Source: Phallusia fumigata (Eukaryota > Chordata > Ascidiacea > Phlebobranchia > Ascidiidae). Taken from it: a stretch of 35,635 bases of DNA. This document shows, piece by piece, positions 13,525 through 25,800 of the stretch. Under the pieces are notes generated by a model. That model saw only the letters and a list, made by a program, of their open reading frames with translations, was not told where the DNA came from and made no database searches. Position 1 is the first letter of the stretch; every line of letters starts with the position of its first letter. The stretch spans positions 1 to 35,635 of the forward strand of contig QXVZ01028032.1 in NCBI GenBank assembly GCA_008931825.1, read 5' to 3'. The position numbers and the translations under genes were made by a program.

Positions 13525-13875
13525 TCACAGCATGGTTGACATTTGCGCGATCCGGGTCGGTTCGGGTTTGGCTTTTTTCCTGAAACTCCGGTGGACAGTG
13601 TCGCTCCTTCTGTACGGTTCCGACTTGATGTCTGCGGAAAGCACGGAAAACGTAAAAAAAGGAAATTTTATGAGAAAACTGCGGAACTTACAGTTGATGT
13701 TGTCCTCGATCGCTCCGTCTCTTCCCTCAATCGCTCTTCGGTCTTTCCTTTGCTTACTTCGCAACTCGGTGATCAACTTCTGCTCTCCGTTCCGCATTTC
13801 CTCCTTCATCTTTTTCCGGAGTTCTTTTTCCTCTTTTTGTTCCAACGCGATCCGCTCCTTCTCCGCCCGTTTTTC
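13525..13875 (-). CDS. FMNL: FMNL exons 21-22: basic tail and DAD, split by a 60-bp intron
   Basis: Exon 21 (13875-13692) encodes the Lys/Glu-rich helix and DGAIEDNIN, matching the human FMNL2 DAD start DGAIEDII. Exon 22 (13631-13525) continues [20 protein letters not shown], the basic half that binds the N-terminal DID, then ends at MSTML. The 60-bp intron has GTAAGT and TTTCCGCAG and contains no in-frame stop, so retention would insert 20 mostly hydrophobic residues in the DAD. Confidence 0.88.
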   Translation of the reverse strand, partial: EKRAEKERIALEQKEEKELRKKMKEEMRNGEQKLITELRSKQRKDRRAIEGRDGAIEDNINCKFRSFLIKFPFFTFSVLSADIKSEPYRRSDTVHRSFRKKAKPEPTRIAQMSTML

Positions 13876-16800
13876 CTGCGTTCCGCAAAAATGATAAGTT
13901 ACCGATAACCTTTTTTCGCTACGAGAATTTACGAAATGTTTTGCCAAAATTGATGGAAATTACGGAAAAACTACAAAAAAATCGGAACACACATCAGCCA
14001 GTTTCCAATCTTCGATGTCCTTTTCCGCTTTTTGGAAAGCTTTGATAAATCGATCGACCATCGGGAAAAAGGTTTCGGGTGGCATCGATTTAGGGGATTC
14101 ACCGAAATATTCCACCACACTTTTGTAAGCTTCTTGCGCAGTTTGAGCGTCTTGCAGGATCTGTGGAAAGTTATGGGCAAAATATTAGCAAAAACACTAA
14201 CTTTGTCTATTCAAAGCGGGTTTTCCAACGAGCTTCGTGCGGTCAACCATAGCGCCATTTACGTGAATAACTTTGCGAGCTTCAAGCGGGTTTCTTAACG
14301 AGCTTCATGCAGTCAACTACAGCGCTTTTTACACACACAATTTTGTAGGCTATAATGCGAGTTTCCAAACGAGCTTCGTGCAGTCAACCGTGGCGCTTTT
14401 TACGTGCACGACTTTGTTCGCTTCAATCGGGTTTCCTATGAAGCTTTAAAACTTGTAGGGATGGGCCAAAACTGTAAGTGTTCTGTTTGGTCGAGCACCG
14501 AGCATCTCACGTTAACGCTCGGTGCTCGGTCGAGCACGCTCGGTGTATTTTGACGTCACAAACATTCCCATTTACACTGTAGTTTTTTACTTTTTAAGGT
14601 CCCTTATCTAACCACCAGAGACGTAGCGGTCCCTTCCGCATAACATGCGAGGCAAGCCAGTGCTAAGTAAAAACTACACCCATTTTTTAGTAACAACAGC
14701 AACGCACGAAGACTCTGATACCACGTCAGACCCTAAGAAACCAAAAACCAAAAACACAAGACTACTCTGTACAACCTACTTGTTGTACATTATTGTGCAA
14801 CAAGCAAGTGATCAATTCGTAGTGCGGTTTCCCAGAATTTGCGTAGTTTTAAATTTAGTTTAGAATAGATTTGAATTTTTTGTCTAATGCTCGGCTCAGT
14901 TCTTGCGACTGCTCGGCCGAGCGCCGAGCATCAAAAATTGCGAAGCTCGGTACCGAGTACTCGGGTTCTGGATCGGTTCGGCCCATCCCTAAAAACTTGA
15001 TTACAAAAGTTTACCTTGTTGGCTTTTTCAGTGGAATTTTCCAGGAATTCCTTAAGAACTGGGTGTTGGTGGGTTTCATATTCATTCCGCGTCAGGTTCA
15101 TTCCGTTTTTGATGGCGTTCACATCACCAAGAATGGTTTCCAGCGAAACTGTAGAACGTTTTAGTGTTACAACTAGAGCCAGTACCCAAGTCTCAAGTAC
15201 ACATAAAACAGAAGCTTCGACATTGTTTAATAATTTAACCCATTTTAGGGGGCAGGCGGGTAACTGCTGGGGCTGTGGGTGAAAATACAGCATTTAATGC
15301 AACACAAAGACACGTTGTACAAACTGTTCCTATTGAACCTAATTGGGACATTGTTTAGTAATTTGACCTGTTTTAGGGCGCAAGTGGGGTAACCACTGGG
15401 GCTATGGGGTTAAACGAAACAGATGACACAACTCCAAGACCATATCTACTAGCTGTGAAAATTTTATCTGTCAAATATTTCATGGTGCATGGACAAGCTG
15501 CAGGGTAAAAAAAAGAAAACAGTGAAAACAATATGTTTTTCCTTCAGAAAGGAGACCCATAATTATCTATTTGCCTAAATGTAAGCTGTACTGCCATTGA
15601 AAAGCATTTTGCGAAGGACATAAAGGACACACATGTAGGACATTGTAGATGACTACAACCTAACTACTAGTGTTTGATAAAGAAAGAAACAACTGCTAAA
15701 TTGTTTAAAAAGGCGAAGAAAGAAGAAATATTTTTAAAACTNTGAACCTAATTGGGACATTGTTTAGTAATTTGACCTGTTTTAGGGCGCAAGTGGGGTA
15801 ACCACTGGGGCTATGGGGTTAAACGAAACAGATGACACAACTCCAAGACCATATCTACTAGCTGTGAAAATTTTATCTGTCAAATATTTCATGGTGCATG
15901 GACAAGCTGCAGGGTAAAAAAAAGAAAACAGTGAAAACAATATGTTTTTCCTTCAGAAAGGAGACCCATAATTATCTATTTGCCTAAATGTAAGCTGTAC
16001 TGCCATTGAAAAGCATTTTGCGAAGGACATAAAGGACACACATGTAGGACATTGTAGATGACTACAACCTAACTACTAGTGTTTGATAAAGAAAGAAACA
16101 ACTGCTAAATTGTTTAAAAAGGCGAAGAAAGAAGAAATATTTTTAAAACTATTTCGTTGTTGTACCTTTGCTTGCCCTGTCTACGTATCTCAGTTCTTTG
16201 TAGAAAGTTGACACTTCAGGGTAATAGTGCTGAATCACGTTGACGATGTAATGAAGCAACGTCTGTCGTTTGTCCGTGGATTTCGTGTCAACCAACTGAG
16301 AAATATAGAGATAAAAAATGTCAAAAATTTAAAGCACTACACCAAAAGAATATATTTTTGCCAAAATGACATACTAACCAAAATTAAGGTGTAGCAGTAG
16401 AAAAATAGGTAAATCCAAAAAAAGTCACAGAACAGTTTAGTTTGAATACTTTGCATTGTAGCAACCATTAAAATAGAAAACTTATGGGTGACATAATTGA
16501 TTGAATATGGCTGTTTTGAAGTTTTTACGTTTTAAAGGCTGTGGGTCAGCAATAAGTTTTCCCTTCATGGAAGAAGACCCATAATTATCAAAAAATATTT
16601 GTGGCAACAACAACCTCTCAACCATGCAGGCATCATATGCTGACTCACAAATATCATCCCCTCAAATCATTAGGCATGTTACGCAACACATATGTATACT
16701 TACAGCATCTAAGCTTTGAAGTTTAAATCCGTACACAGCTCCACGTTTAGCGCTGTTCATGTAATTCCCAAAAGCCAGAATAACTTCGAGGACGCGTTTC

Positions 16801-19800
16801 AGCATGCCGGAGGATTTGATGGACATGGACGCCGCAATTACGGAGGCGATTTGCGGAGTAATTGTGAGGGAAGTCTCCGGGAAATTCCCGATGAAAATCA
16901 TGATGTTGAGACGCTGTTGTAATCGTTCGACCCGACCAAACTTTTAGAATCATAAGAATTTGGATTAAAATGAGCAAAACCAATATTAAAACGGTATTTT
17001 TATGGCCACAGGTTTTTTTAAATTAAGAACATAACTGCCAGAGAGCTTGTATGTAGTGAATACATTGTATTGCAAACGTTTCGACAACAGCTGTTGACAT
17101 TATCAGTGCAAACTTGCATTACAATGTATACACTAATCATTACATACATGTTCTCTGGCAGTTATGTTTTTGATTTATTTTGTGATCATGGAATGATCAT
17201 GAAAGCACCACAACCAGCGTAAAACCCAAATTAAAGCAGCAAAAAGGTAGAAAAAAGAAGATAGTCAAAACCATAATGTTATTTTCAACATGTACAAATT
17301 CCTTTCATTACAAAGGTTATATTATTTATTACCTGGATTACATTGCACAACTTCAGCAAAATAATGTGAAATTGGGGAAATTAAACCTTCTTGACAAAAA
17401 AATGGGGAACCAACCAGTGTTAGACAGAGAAAAAGAGAAAATAATACAAACATTAAGAATTTCCCATAACAAGCCGACATAAAAAGATCAAGAATTTACA
17501 GACCCCGGCTACAGAATCACCCTAATCCATGTAAACAACTTACCAGCCACATAAACTTGTCTTCGGCTGCTAAATCTTCAAATGATTTTCCTGATCGTTC
17601 CCAATCCTTGAAGGCTTTAAGTTCGCCATCGTTGGGAATAAATCTTGGTAACATTTCCACGTATTCCAATGGCAGGGATTGGAGATCATAACTGTAAACC
17701 GACCTGCAAATGTCGTCCGTGCCAAGCCCGATTTTCCGTAAAGTAATAGCTGCGAAGAAATAAAAGTTTTAATGCAGTGGTTCAAAACCTGGGAGGAATA
17801 CCTCCCAAAAAAAGGAATTTTATGAGTTGAGGGTGGAATTTCCACTTTATAGTTAAGTTATTCAGATAAGTGTAGCATCTTTTAGGCAGACCAGTGGTTC
17901 CAAACCTTTATACTTTATATCACTTCTTATCTAAAAGGGGAGAAATGAAAGGTAAAAAGCTTGGAAACCACTCGGTTAAGGTTTGAAAGTCGATAGGTCC
18001 GGGTTCGAATCTTGGCAACGTCACAGGTTTTTTCAACGTTTTATTCGCTTTTGTATAATTAGTAGGCGGAATGTAACGGTTCGAATCCTGGCAACGCCGG
18101 TAGTATTTTTATTTTTAATAAGTTTTATGTTCGGAAGTCGAAGGGTTAGGGTTCGAATCTTCCAAAATACAGTAATTTTTAACATTTTAAAAGTAATTTT
18201 TGTTTAAATACCGAAAGATGAAGGTTCAAATCCAGGCAACAGCGAAACGTTTCGACATTTTTAAGGATTTTATGTTTATAAGCCCTAGGTTTGGGTTCGA
18301 ATCCAAGTGACTGGAGAAGGTTTTTTAGTTGAAGGTTTAGAAGTGAAAAGTCCCATGGTTCGATCCCGAGAAACGGTAAAAGCTTTGTTTGTATTTTTTG
18401 AACGTGGGTTTAATGTTCAAAAGTCAAAAGGATCGTAGTTCGAACCCAAGTGAGGACAAAAGTTTTATTGTCTTTTTTACACGGATTAAAATGTTCAAAG
18501 TCAAAAGGTTAAAGGATCAAACCCAAGCGACGGTACAAGTTTTTTGAATGAGATTTAAGGGTCCATTGGTCGAAAGTTTCAAATCCAAGCCGAGATAAAC
18601 GTGCCGTCACGGTTGATGACGACACCCCAAAACATACTTGACGTCATGCTACCGCGAATATCCACAAGTTAAGTTAAAGTCAACGAAACACTTCATACAT
18701 AGATTCCGGGCTCGGTTGACATCGATTAGGNAAGGATCAAACCCAAGCGACGGTACAAGTTTTTTGAATGAGATTTAAGGGTCCATTGGTCGAAAGTTTC
18801 AAATCCAAGCCGAGATAAACGTGCCGTCACGGTTGATGACGACACCCCAAAACATACTTGACGTCATGCTACCGCGAATATCCACAAGTTAAGTTAAAGT
18901 CAACGAAACACTTCATACATAGATTCCGGGCTCGGTTGACATCGATTAGGGACTGTCCCCTTCTCTGCTGGGCCTCGGCGAGTTTCTGAAGACGAAGTTT
19001 GTCGGCTTCTGTGTCTTGCGCGCGGGGTTTAAACATTTCCTCGAAATCGTTCATGTCGATCTGTAAGGTACAACACCAAAAAAGTAAGTACTTTGAACGA
19101 TAAGGTACTATAGCAAACAGGTAGCGCTTGTTACATGCACGACTTTGCGCGCTTAAAGCGGGTTTCCTAACGAGTTTCGTGCAGTCAACCATGGCGCCAG
19201 TCGCATACACGCGCTATGGCTGACCGCACAAAGCTCGTCAGGTAACCCGCTTTAAGCGTGCAAAGTCATGAATGTAACAAGCGCTATGGTTGACTGCACG
19301 AAGCTCGTTACGAAACCCGATTTAAGCGTTCAAAGTCGTGCATGTAACAAGCGCTATGTTTGACTGGGCGAAGATGGTTGAAAAACTCGCATAAAGTGTG
19401 CATCGCCGTACATCCAGAAAGCGCAAAAAATAAAATAAAGAGACTCAAAATTCCACTTACATTCCCTAACACTGATTCATCGTCGAGCTCGTTGAAAATG
19501 GTCCCAGAAACCTGGTTCGGACGCAGAGCTGACCAATTTAACACTGGGAGGCGGTATTTAGGCTGATGTCTCTGTTTCGCTTTCAACCCCCCAGGAAGGT
19601 GGGGCTGGTTGGGGAAGTTGGGGACACCTGGGGGTAAAAATAGGGTTATTTTGTCCCAAGGGGGTGTATGTGAAGGAATTATGAAATCGTACAAACGATG
19701 ATGTAGTAAAAAAAATTAATAACTTATTCTAAAGAATATCTAAAACACAAAGAAACGACTTCGTTGAAACTCAATTTCTTCTAATTGCTTTTTTGCTAAA

Positions 19801-22800
19801 TCATAATTAGTGTAAATTTGAATGACAATCTTTGGGAACGTTACATCAGAATTGCAAACAAAAATTAAATTTGACAAGAGGATACAAGTCAGCACTTGTG
19901 TGTAAAACATTTTCTACGTTTCGACAAACGCTCTTGTCATCATAAGGGAACTTGGAAAACGTTTGACACCCAAGTACTCGCTTGTATCTTCTTATTAAAG
20001 TTATTTATTTTGCAATTCTGACTTAAAAACATTTTGATTTTAAAGTTTTAAAGTTAAAAAACATTTTGCAACTGTGATGTTAAGTTCTAAGAGATCTTCA
20101 TCAACTTTTTTTTGTAATTTTGAGGCTATCTAAAACCATTAATTGTAAATAATTTGTTTGAAAAATGAAAGCCAAATTTACGAAATATTTATGCAACGAT
20201 TTGAACTTTACCTGGGGGTGGGGGTATTGACCCAGGAGGCGGGGGAATACCCGGGGGAGGTGGTGGAGGGGGAATGGATGACGAAGATGGAGGAGGAGGA
20301 GGGATTGATGAGCTCTTGCTCGCTCCTCCTGATGCTAGGGGAGGCGGAACGGGAGGATCAGGAAGTTGACTTGCCTTCGAAGATGGAAGATCCTGGGAAT
20401 TTTTTGCATTTTATTGTAAACAACAGTAAAAAATTTGAAAAAACAAACACCATAACATTAAAATTTTTACACCATAACATTTCTGTTTAAAAAGGCTTTT
20501 TTCTCATTTCAGGATATTTTCTGTTTTGTAAAAAAAATTACAAAATTTACTTTTGGTAGAGATATTTAAATGTGTTTTTTTAATTTGTTAACCAAACAAT
20601 AAAAATTGTATGTATCACCATAACACTTTTTGTTTCAAAGGCAAAAAATTACATCCTTAGAACTCTAGATATAAATTGTTGCCGCCAGGCAATGCATCAA
20701 CTTATAAAGGCTCTTCAGGAAAATGAATTTTTTGCGTACCAACGTTTTCGACTGATGCAGCACTACCAGAAGCTAATTTCCTAAATCAACCTTTTTAACT
20801 CCATGAATCCTTATTTACAGATATTTAAAGCTATTATCTCCTCACAGGAAATATAATAGTATATTTATATCAGCACATTAGTAGTAAAAACTAAGCTCTT
20901 ACCATTCATCAACTTTTTAGATTCTAATATTTGACTTAGTTCAAAAACTTCGTAAGAAGAGCAAAAAGTTTAACACTAACACCAGTTTACCTTTGTCTTG
21001 ACTTTTATTCCAGAAGCTGCGTCAGAAAACTCACCACCGGGGGAGCCAGCGAACGGTGGGAGACCAAGCATGGGTTTGCCACCACTTGAGGGAGCCATAT
21101 TACTGGACACCCCATGTTTCTGAAATGTCAAAAACAAGAAAAATTGAAAATACAAAAAATGTATATTTTGTGTTATTATCATCATGCATGCTTTTTGTTG
21201 TTGTTGAATTGCTCAGTTTTGAGTTAATTTATTTGATTTTCAAGATAAACCCAAAACACTGTTAAAAAATCTTTTTTTTGCAAAATCATAAAGTCTGTCA
21301 CAAGTTTTTACAGCAAATACGCCATTTAAACAGCTGTTATCACTAGACAGTTGCAAAAAGGAAAACATAGACAGTGTTTGAAACTGAATTCACCCAGACA
21401 AAACTTAAACCATGTTGAAAACAAAAAATCCTTCTTGCAAGTTGAAACACAATACAGACAACAACATATTTTTCAGCACTGGAGTCCAATGCATNATTCA
21501 CCCAGACAAAACTTAAACCATGTTGAAAACAAAAAATCCTTCTTGCAAGTTGAAACACAATACAGACAACAACATATTTTTCAGCACTGGAGTCCAATGC
21601 ATCAGTACAAGTTCTTTTTTGTGTCACACATGTTTTTCAATGTGCTGACACAAAAACAGTTCACACATCACTCAAAAAAGCATTTTATCGAAACAACAAA
21701 CAGGTATTGTTGCAAAGAAGGTGGAAATAGACAAAAGTGTGGTTTTGAAAAGTTTGGGGTTTTGGTGCATCAGAATCAAGGGTTGGAAAATTATTGACAA
21801 ATTTGGAATTTTTGATTGTCTTACGCAGTGTGTGATAACTGATTATGCAGGGTTTAGGTATCGCTATAATAGGAACTAATTAAAGTTTAAATAAAAAAGT
21901 TTTACTTTTATCTTTCGTTTATATTATAGAAGAAGCTCTGAAAAAGTAACAATGTTTTAACTTTCAAAATCTTCTAAAATGACCAAACTGAAATAGATCT
22001 ATACTTTTGACAAGTTATGAAGATAATTTGCCTGTTTTACAACGAAGCAAAAGCTAATGCGGGCGAAATTTAAAAAAAATTTCCAACCCCAACTGAATAA
22101 ATAAACTGAACCCACACAAAGATCATACGCAAGCGGTAACCAATGGCAACCTGCTCTTCCCAAATAGTGGGCAGTTTCGACTTCAGCGAAGCATCAGAAG
22201 ATTCCCGTTTCAATTTTACAGCGTTCTCGCCACCAAGTGGCAGTGGCGGGAGCAACATGTTGCCGCTAGGGGACGGTAAAGAGGTAGCATCTTCAGTGGC
22301 ACTTCCAGAGCGGGGAACAAGATGAAATTTCTCGCCAATCGCTGGTAGGACAGAATGGTTGGCAGACCAAGAAGATGAGTTTGTGTTTGGGGATATCACC
22401 ATCATTTCTTGTGATTTGCGTCTTTCTTTGAGCGCGATGTGCTCTCGTATTTCTCTTTCAAGCGAACTAATGTTTTTAGGGACAGAATTGGGCCGCGCAT
22501 CGCTGATGGACGGAAGAATTTCGAAGGACGGTAGAGTGTTGTCGTCTACATAGTATCGCTGGCCACTTTGAACTGAATTGTTTGAAGTGCTGTCGCTTGG
22601 TATGGAGTGACTAGGGTGTGAGGAGCGAATTCCAGATGATATATCACTCAAAGTGGATGTTGCATCACTAGGGTAGGGTGGCAGAATTGGCGAATCGCTA
22701 TCAGATGAATCAGACGAATCAGATGAATCAGAGTCCACTGAAAACGCGGGTACAGGCGGTGGATCGTATGGAAACGGGTGAGCCATGCCGTGAAGAAAAG

Positions 22801-25800
22801 AAAACTCCGGGTCTATCATAAACGAGTTATCTATCCCTATATGGCTGTGGGTGGATTGTGATGTGCCACCACTTTGCGAATCGGAATTATACAAAGACTT
22901 TTCCTGACTTGTGCCGCTGCTCATAAGCGAGGATTCTGATTGGCTCTCATGCAACCAATCAGAAGGCGGCACGTACATGACGTCCTCGTTACATTCAGTG
23001 ACATAGTCTGATATACCGTCATGCCATATACTGACTGGCAAGTAAAAACTGCTGACGTCATCACTGACGACGCAATCGCTGATGACGTCATCAGCCTCGT
23101 CGTCATCGTCCGACTGTCCAGTTAGCGTTAGTGGAAAAATGTTAGGTTATAGCAAAAAATATTTTTAGTGTAAAATAAAGTGCTAAAAACAAGGTATCAC
23201 CCGCGATAAGATTTGAAACCATAACCCTAAATGTTTCGACCAGCGTTATACCAACTGAGCTACAATAGATAAGCAGTATTGCATATGTTATGTTATTTAT
23301 AACTTTACTGCAAATACTAAAGAACTTTTTTTGCTAAAAACAGAGCATTGAATTTTAGCTCAAAATTCTCTTATTTTTTTCCTTTTTAAAACTGAAAAAA
23401 TGATTAAAAATGGCATTTGTTAGCTAAAAAAAATATGCGAAACAATAAAATTGCCGAAACAGAATCCCTGGTACCCCTTTCAATGCCTCTTTCTCTAAGC
23501 TTTTTTTGTCAACATGTGTCACTGAAGTGTCGACACTAGCGCCATCCGGTGGCAATACATAGTTGAATAAACCGAATCGGCGCTGTGTAAGTGAATGTTT
23601 TGTTGTCAATGCATTTTCAGCATTTTCGTAAGGTTTTTAAGAAAGCATTTTTCAGTCACACAAACAAATTTGGTATTATTGATGTTAGGATTACAAAAAA
23701 TGTATATATTACTTATTTTTTCATGTAAAACATAAGAATTTTTTAATAAATGTATTCAGATAGTTACAATTTTTGTTTTTGAATGTTTTTCGCAATTTTT
23801 CCGTTTTTAAATCACATGTCTTTTTGTAAAACCTCTAAGTTACAATCCCTCATAAGAAAACTTCTGAGTTTAAAAGCAGAAAAGTAGTGTATAAAATACA
23901 TAAAAATCAAGTTTCTATTAAATCTACAACTATCAAAAAAATACAATACTTTTTTATGTAACAGAGCACCTCAAAAATCTACCTTTACCAAAAAAAGTAA
24001 ATTTACAATTTTCTTACCCTAATTAAAGTCAATTCGTTCAGATTTGTTGAAAGCTGTTTCTCGAGTTGAACAATTTTTGTCATGTTTTCGTATTCCTGCT
24101 CTTGAAACTTCTCATTTAACTGAAAAAATATAAATTTTAGGTAAAAAGTAAAGATAAATACAAGTTTTTTGAGGAAAAGAACCAAAGAAACGTTTTGAAT
24201 TTGAGGTAAAAAAAATAATAAAAATACAAATTTCAGGTTAAAAAAAATACCAAAACAAAATTTTTAAATTTTAAATGGAAAATACTACAAAACTAAATAA
24301 TTACTAATAACTGATGAAACTCTGTTAGGAATTTTTCACTTTAAAAATTCAATAAAAATATTTGTTTATTTTTTTACAGTTTGAAAATTTGTCATTTACC
24401 TAGACCAAACTATACCCTAAAGTTGATGTAAAATTTAAATTTCTTTTTTACTGTGACGTAAATTAACTTCAAATGAATAAAAAACTATTGTGAATTTAAC
24501 TTACGTCGAGTAATTGTTCCTCAAGCGATTCGACCCTTTCTAGAGCAGTAATTTTCATTTCTGAATCCTCTAGTAGTGACGACACGTCAAACATATTGTC
24601 CAAGTATGCTTGGATCTGGACTTTCAGCCGATCGCTCTCCGTTATCTTCAATTCCTGCAAATTTTATTGTTGGTTAAAATAACTGGAGTTTATAATTTAA
24701 TGTAGTAACTACACGAAATCACAATTGTCCATTTAAACTTAAAAGCATTTCAACAACAAAAATACAATTTGGGGTTAAAAAGGTAAAAAAAATTGGTGAA
24801 TCCAATCAAAAGTCACAAAATACTGTGAAATACTTTGCATTGTACCAACTATCAAAATAGTAAACTTCTAGATGACTTACTTTCTTAAAAATTACTGTTT
24901 TTAAATTTCACGTTTTGGGGGCCTGTGGGTAAACCGATGGGTGAGTTGGGGCCAAACGTTACAGTGCACAACTTCAGACACCCATCTAACATGTTTAAAA
25001 ATTTGAAGAAATTTAAACAACTTTTACTTGACAAAACCCCCGTCCCGTCATGGAAGGGAACCCATATTATTCTTTCTTAGTTATGCCTTCTTGGTAAACT
25101 AAAGTTATTTTGTAAAACAAGGCAAGATTACCTAGTGCAGGGTTCTTAAACCTGTACATGCGTGTGTGGAAATAAACTTTGATGTTACCTCTAAGTAGGC
25201 ATCGAGGCCGAGGAGGGTGAACTCATGTTGAAGATGGACCCGGAAATTCATGTCTTCCACCGAATGCACGAAAATATTGATAAACTGCATACACGACACC
25301 TAAAACAATGGAAAACATAATTTCAGCAAATTGAGTATGTCAGAGGTCGGCAACATTTTGAACGCAGTGTGCCAGTTTCCAAATTACATCAAAATGTTAA
25401 TAATGCATATCATGTTGATGACGTCACTGCTTTATGTTTCCAAATTCAGAGCGCTAATCGTTACAATCAATAAAAGGTTATTTTGCACTGCAGCTCATTG
25501 TTGCAATAGCATTGGACTAAACAAAAAAAGAGAGATCTCTCGATCCGATGTAGGGTTCGATCTCACAATCTTGCAAGCACAAGGTTTTGTTTTGTCGTTA
25601 ACGTTGCAGTTTGAACCCTAATCTAACAAGTAAAATACTTTAAAAACACATACCATAAAATCAATGCTCTCCGCTTCTGTTTTGAAGTAAAACATAAGAC
25701 GAGTAAATCGTTTTACTTCATTGCAAATCGATTTGAAGTTGTCAAACGCCCGCAGAATAATGTCATGGCCTCCGCGGACCAAACACACGGCTGCCAGCAG

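Noticed and set aside
25335-25380. Start of another hAT element (CAGAGGTCGGCAAC)
   Set aside because: It resembles some hAT ends, but no matching opposite end or target duplication was found nearby.
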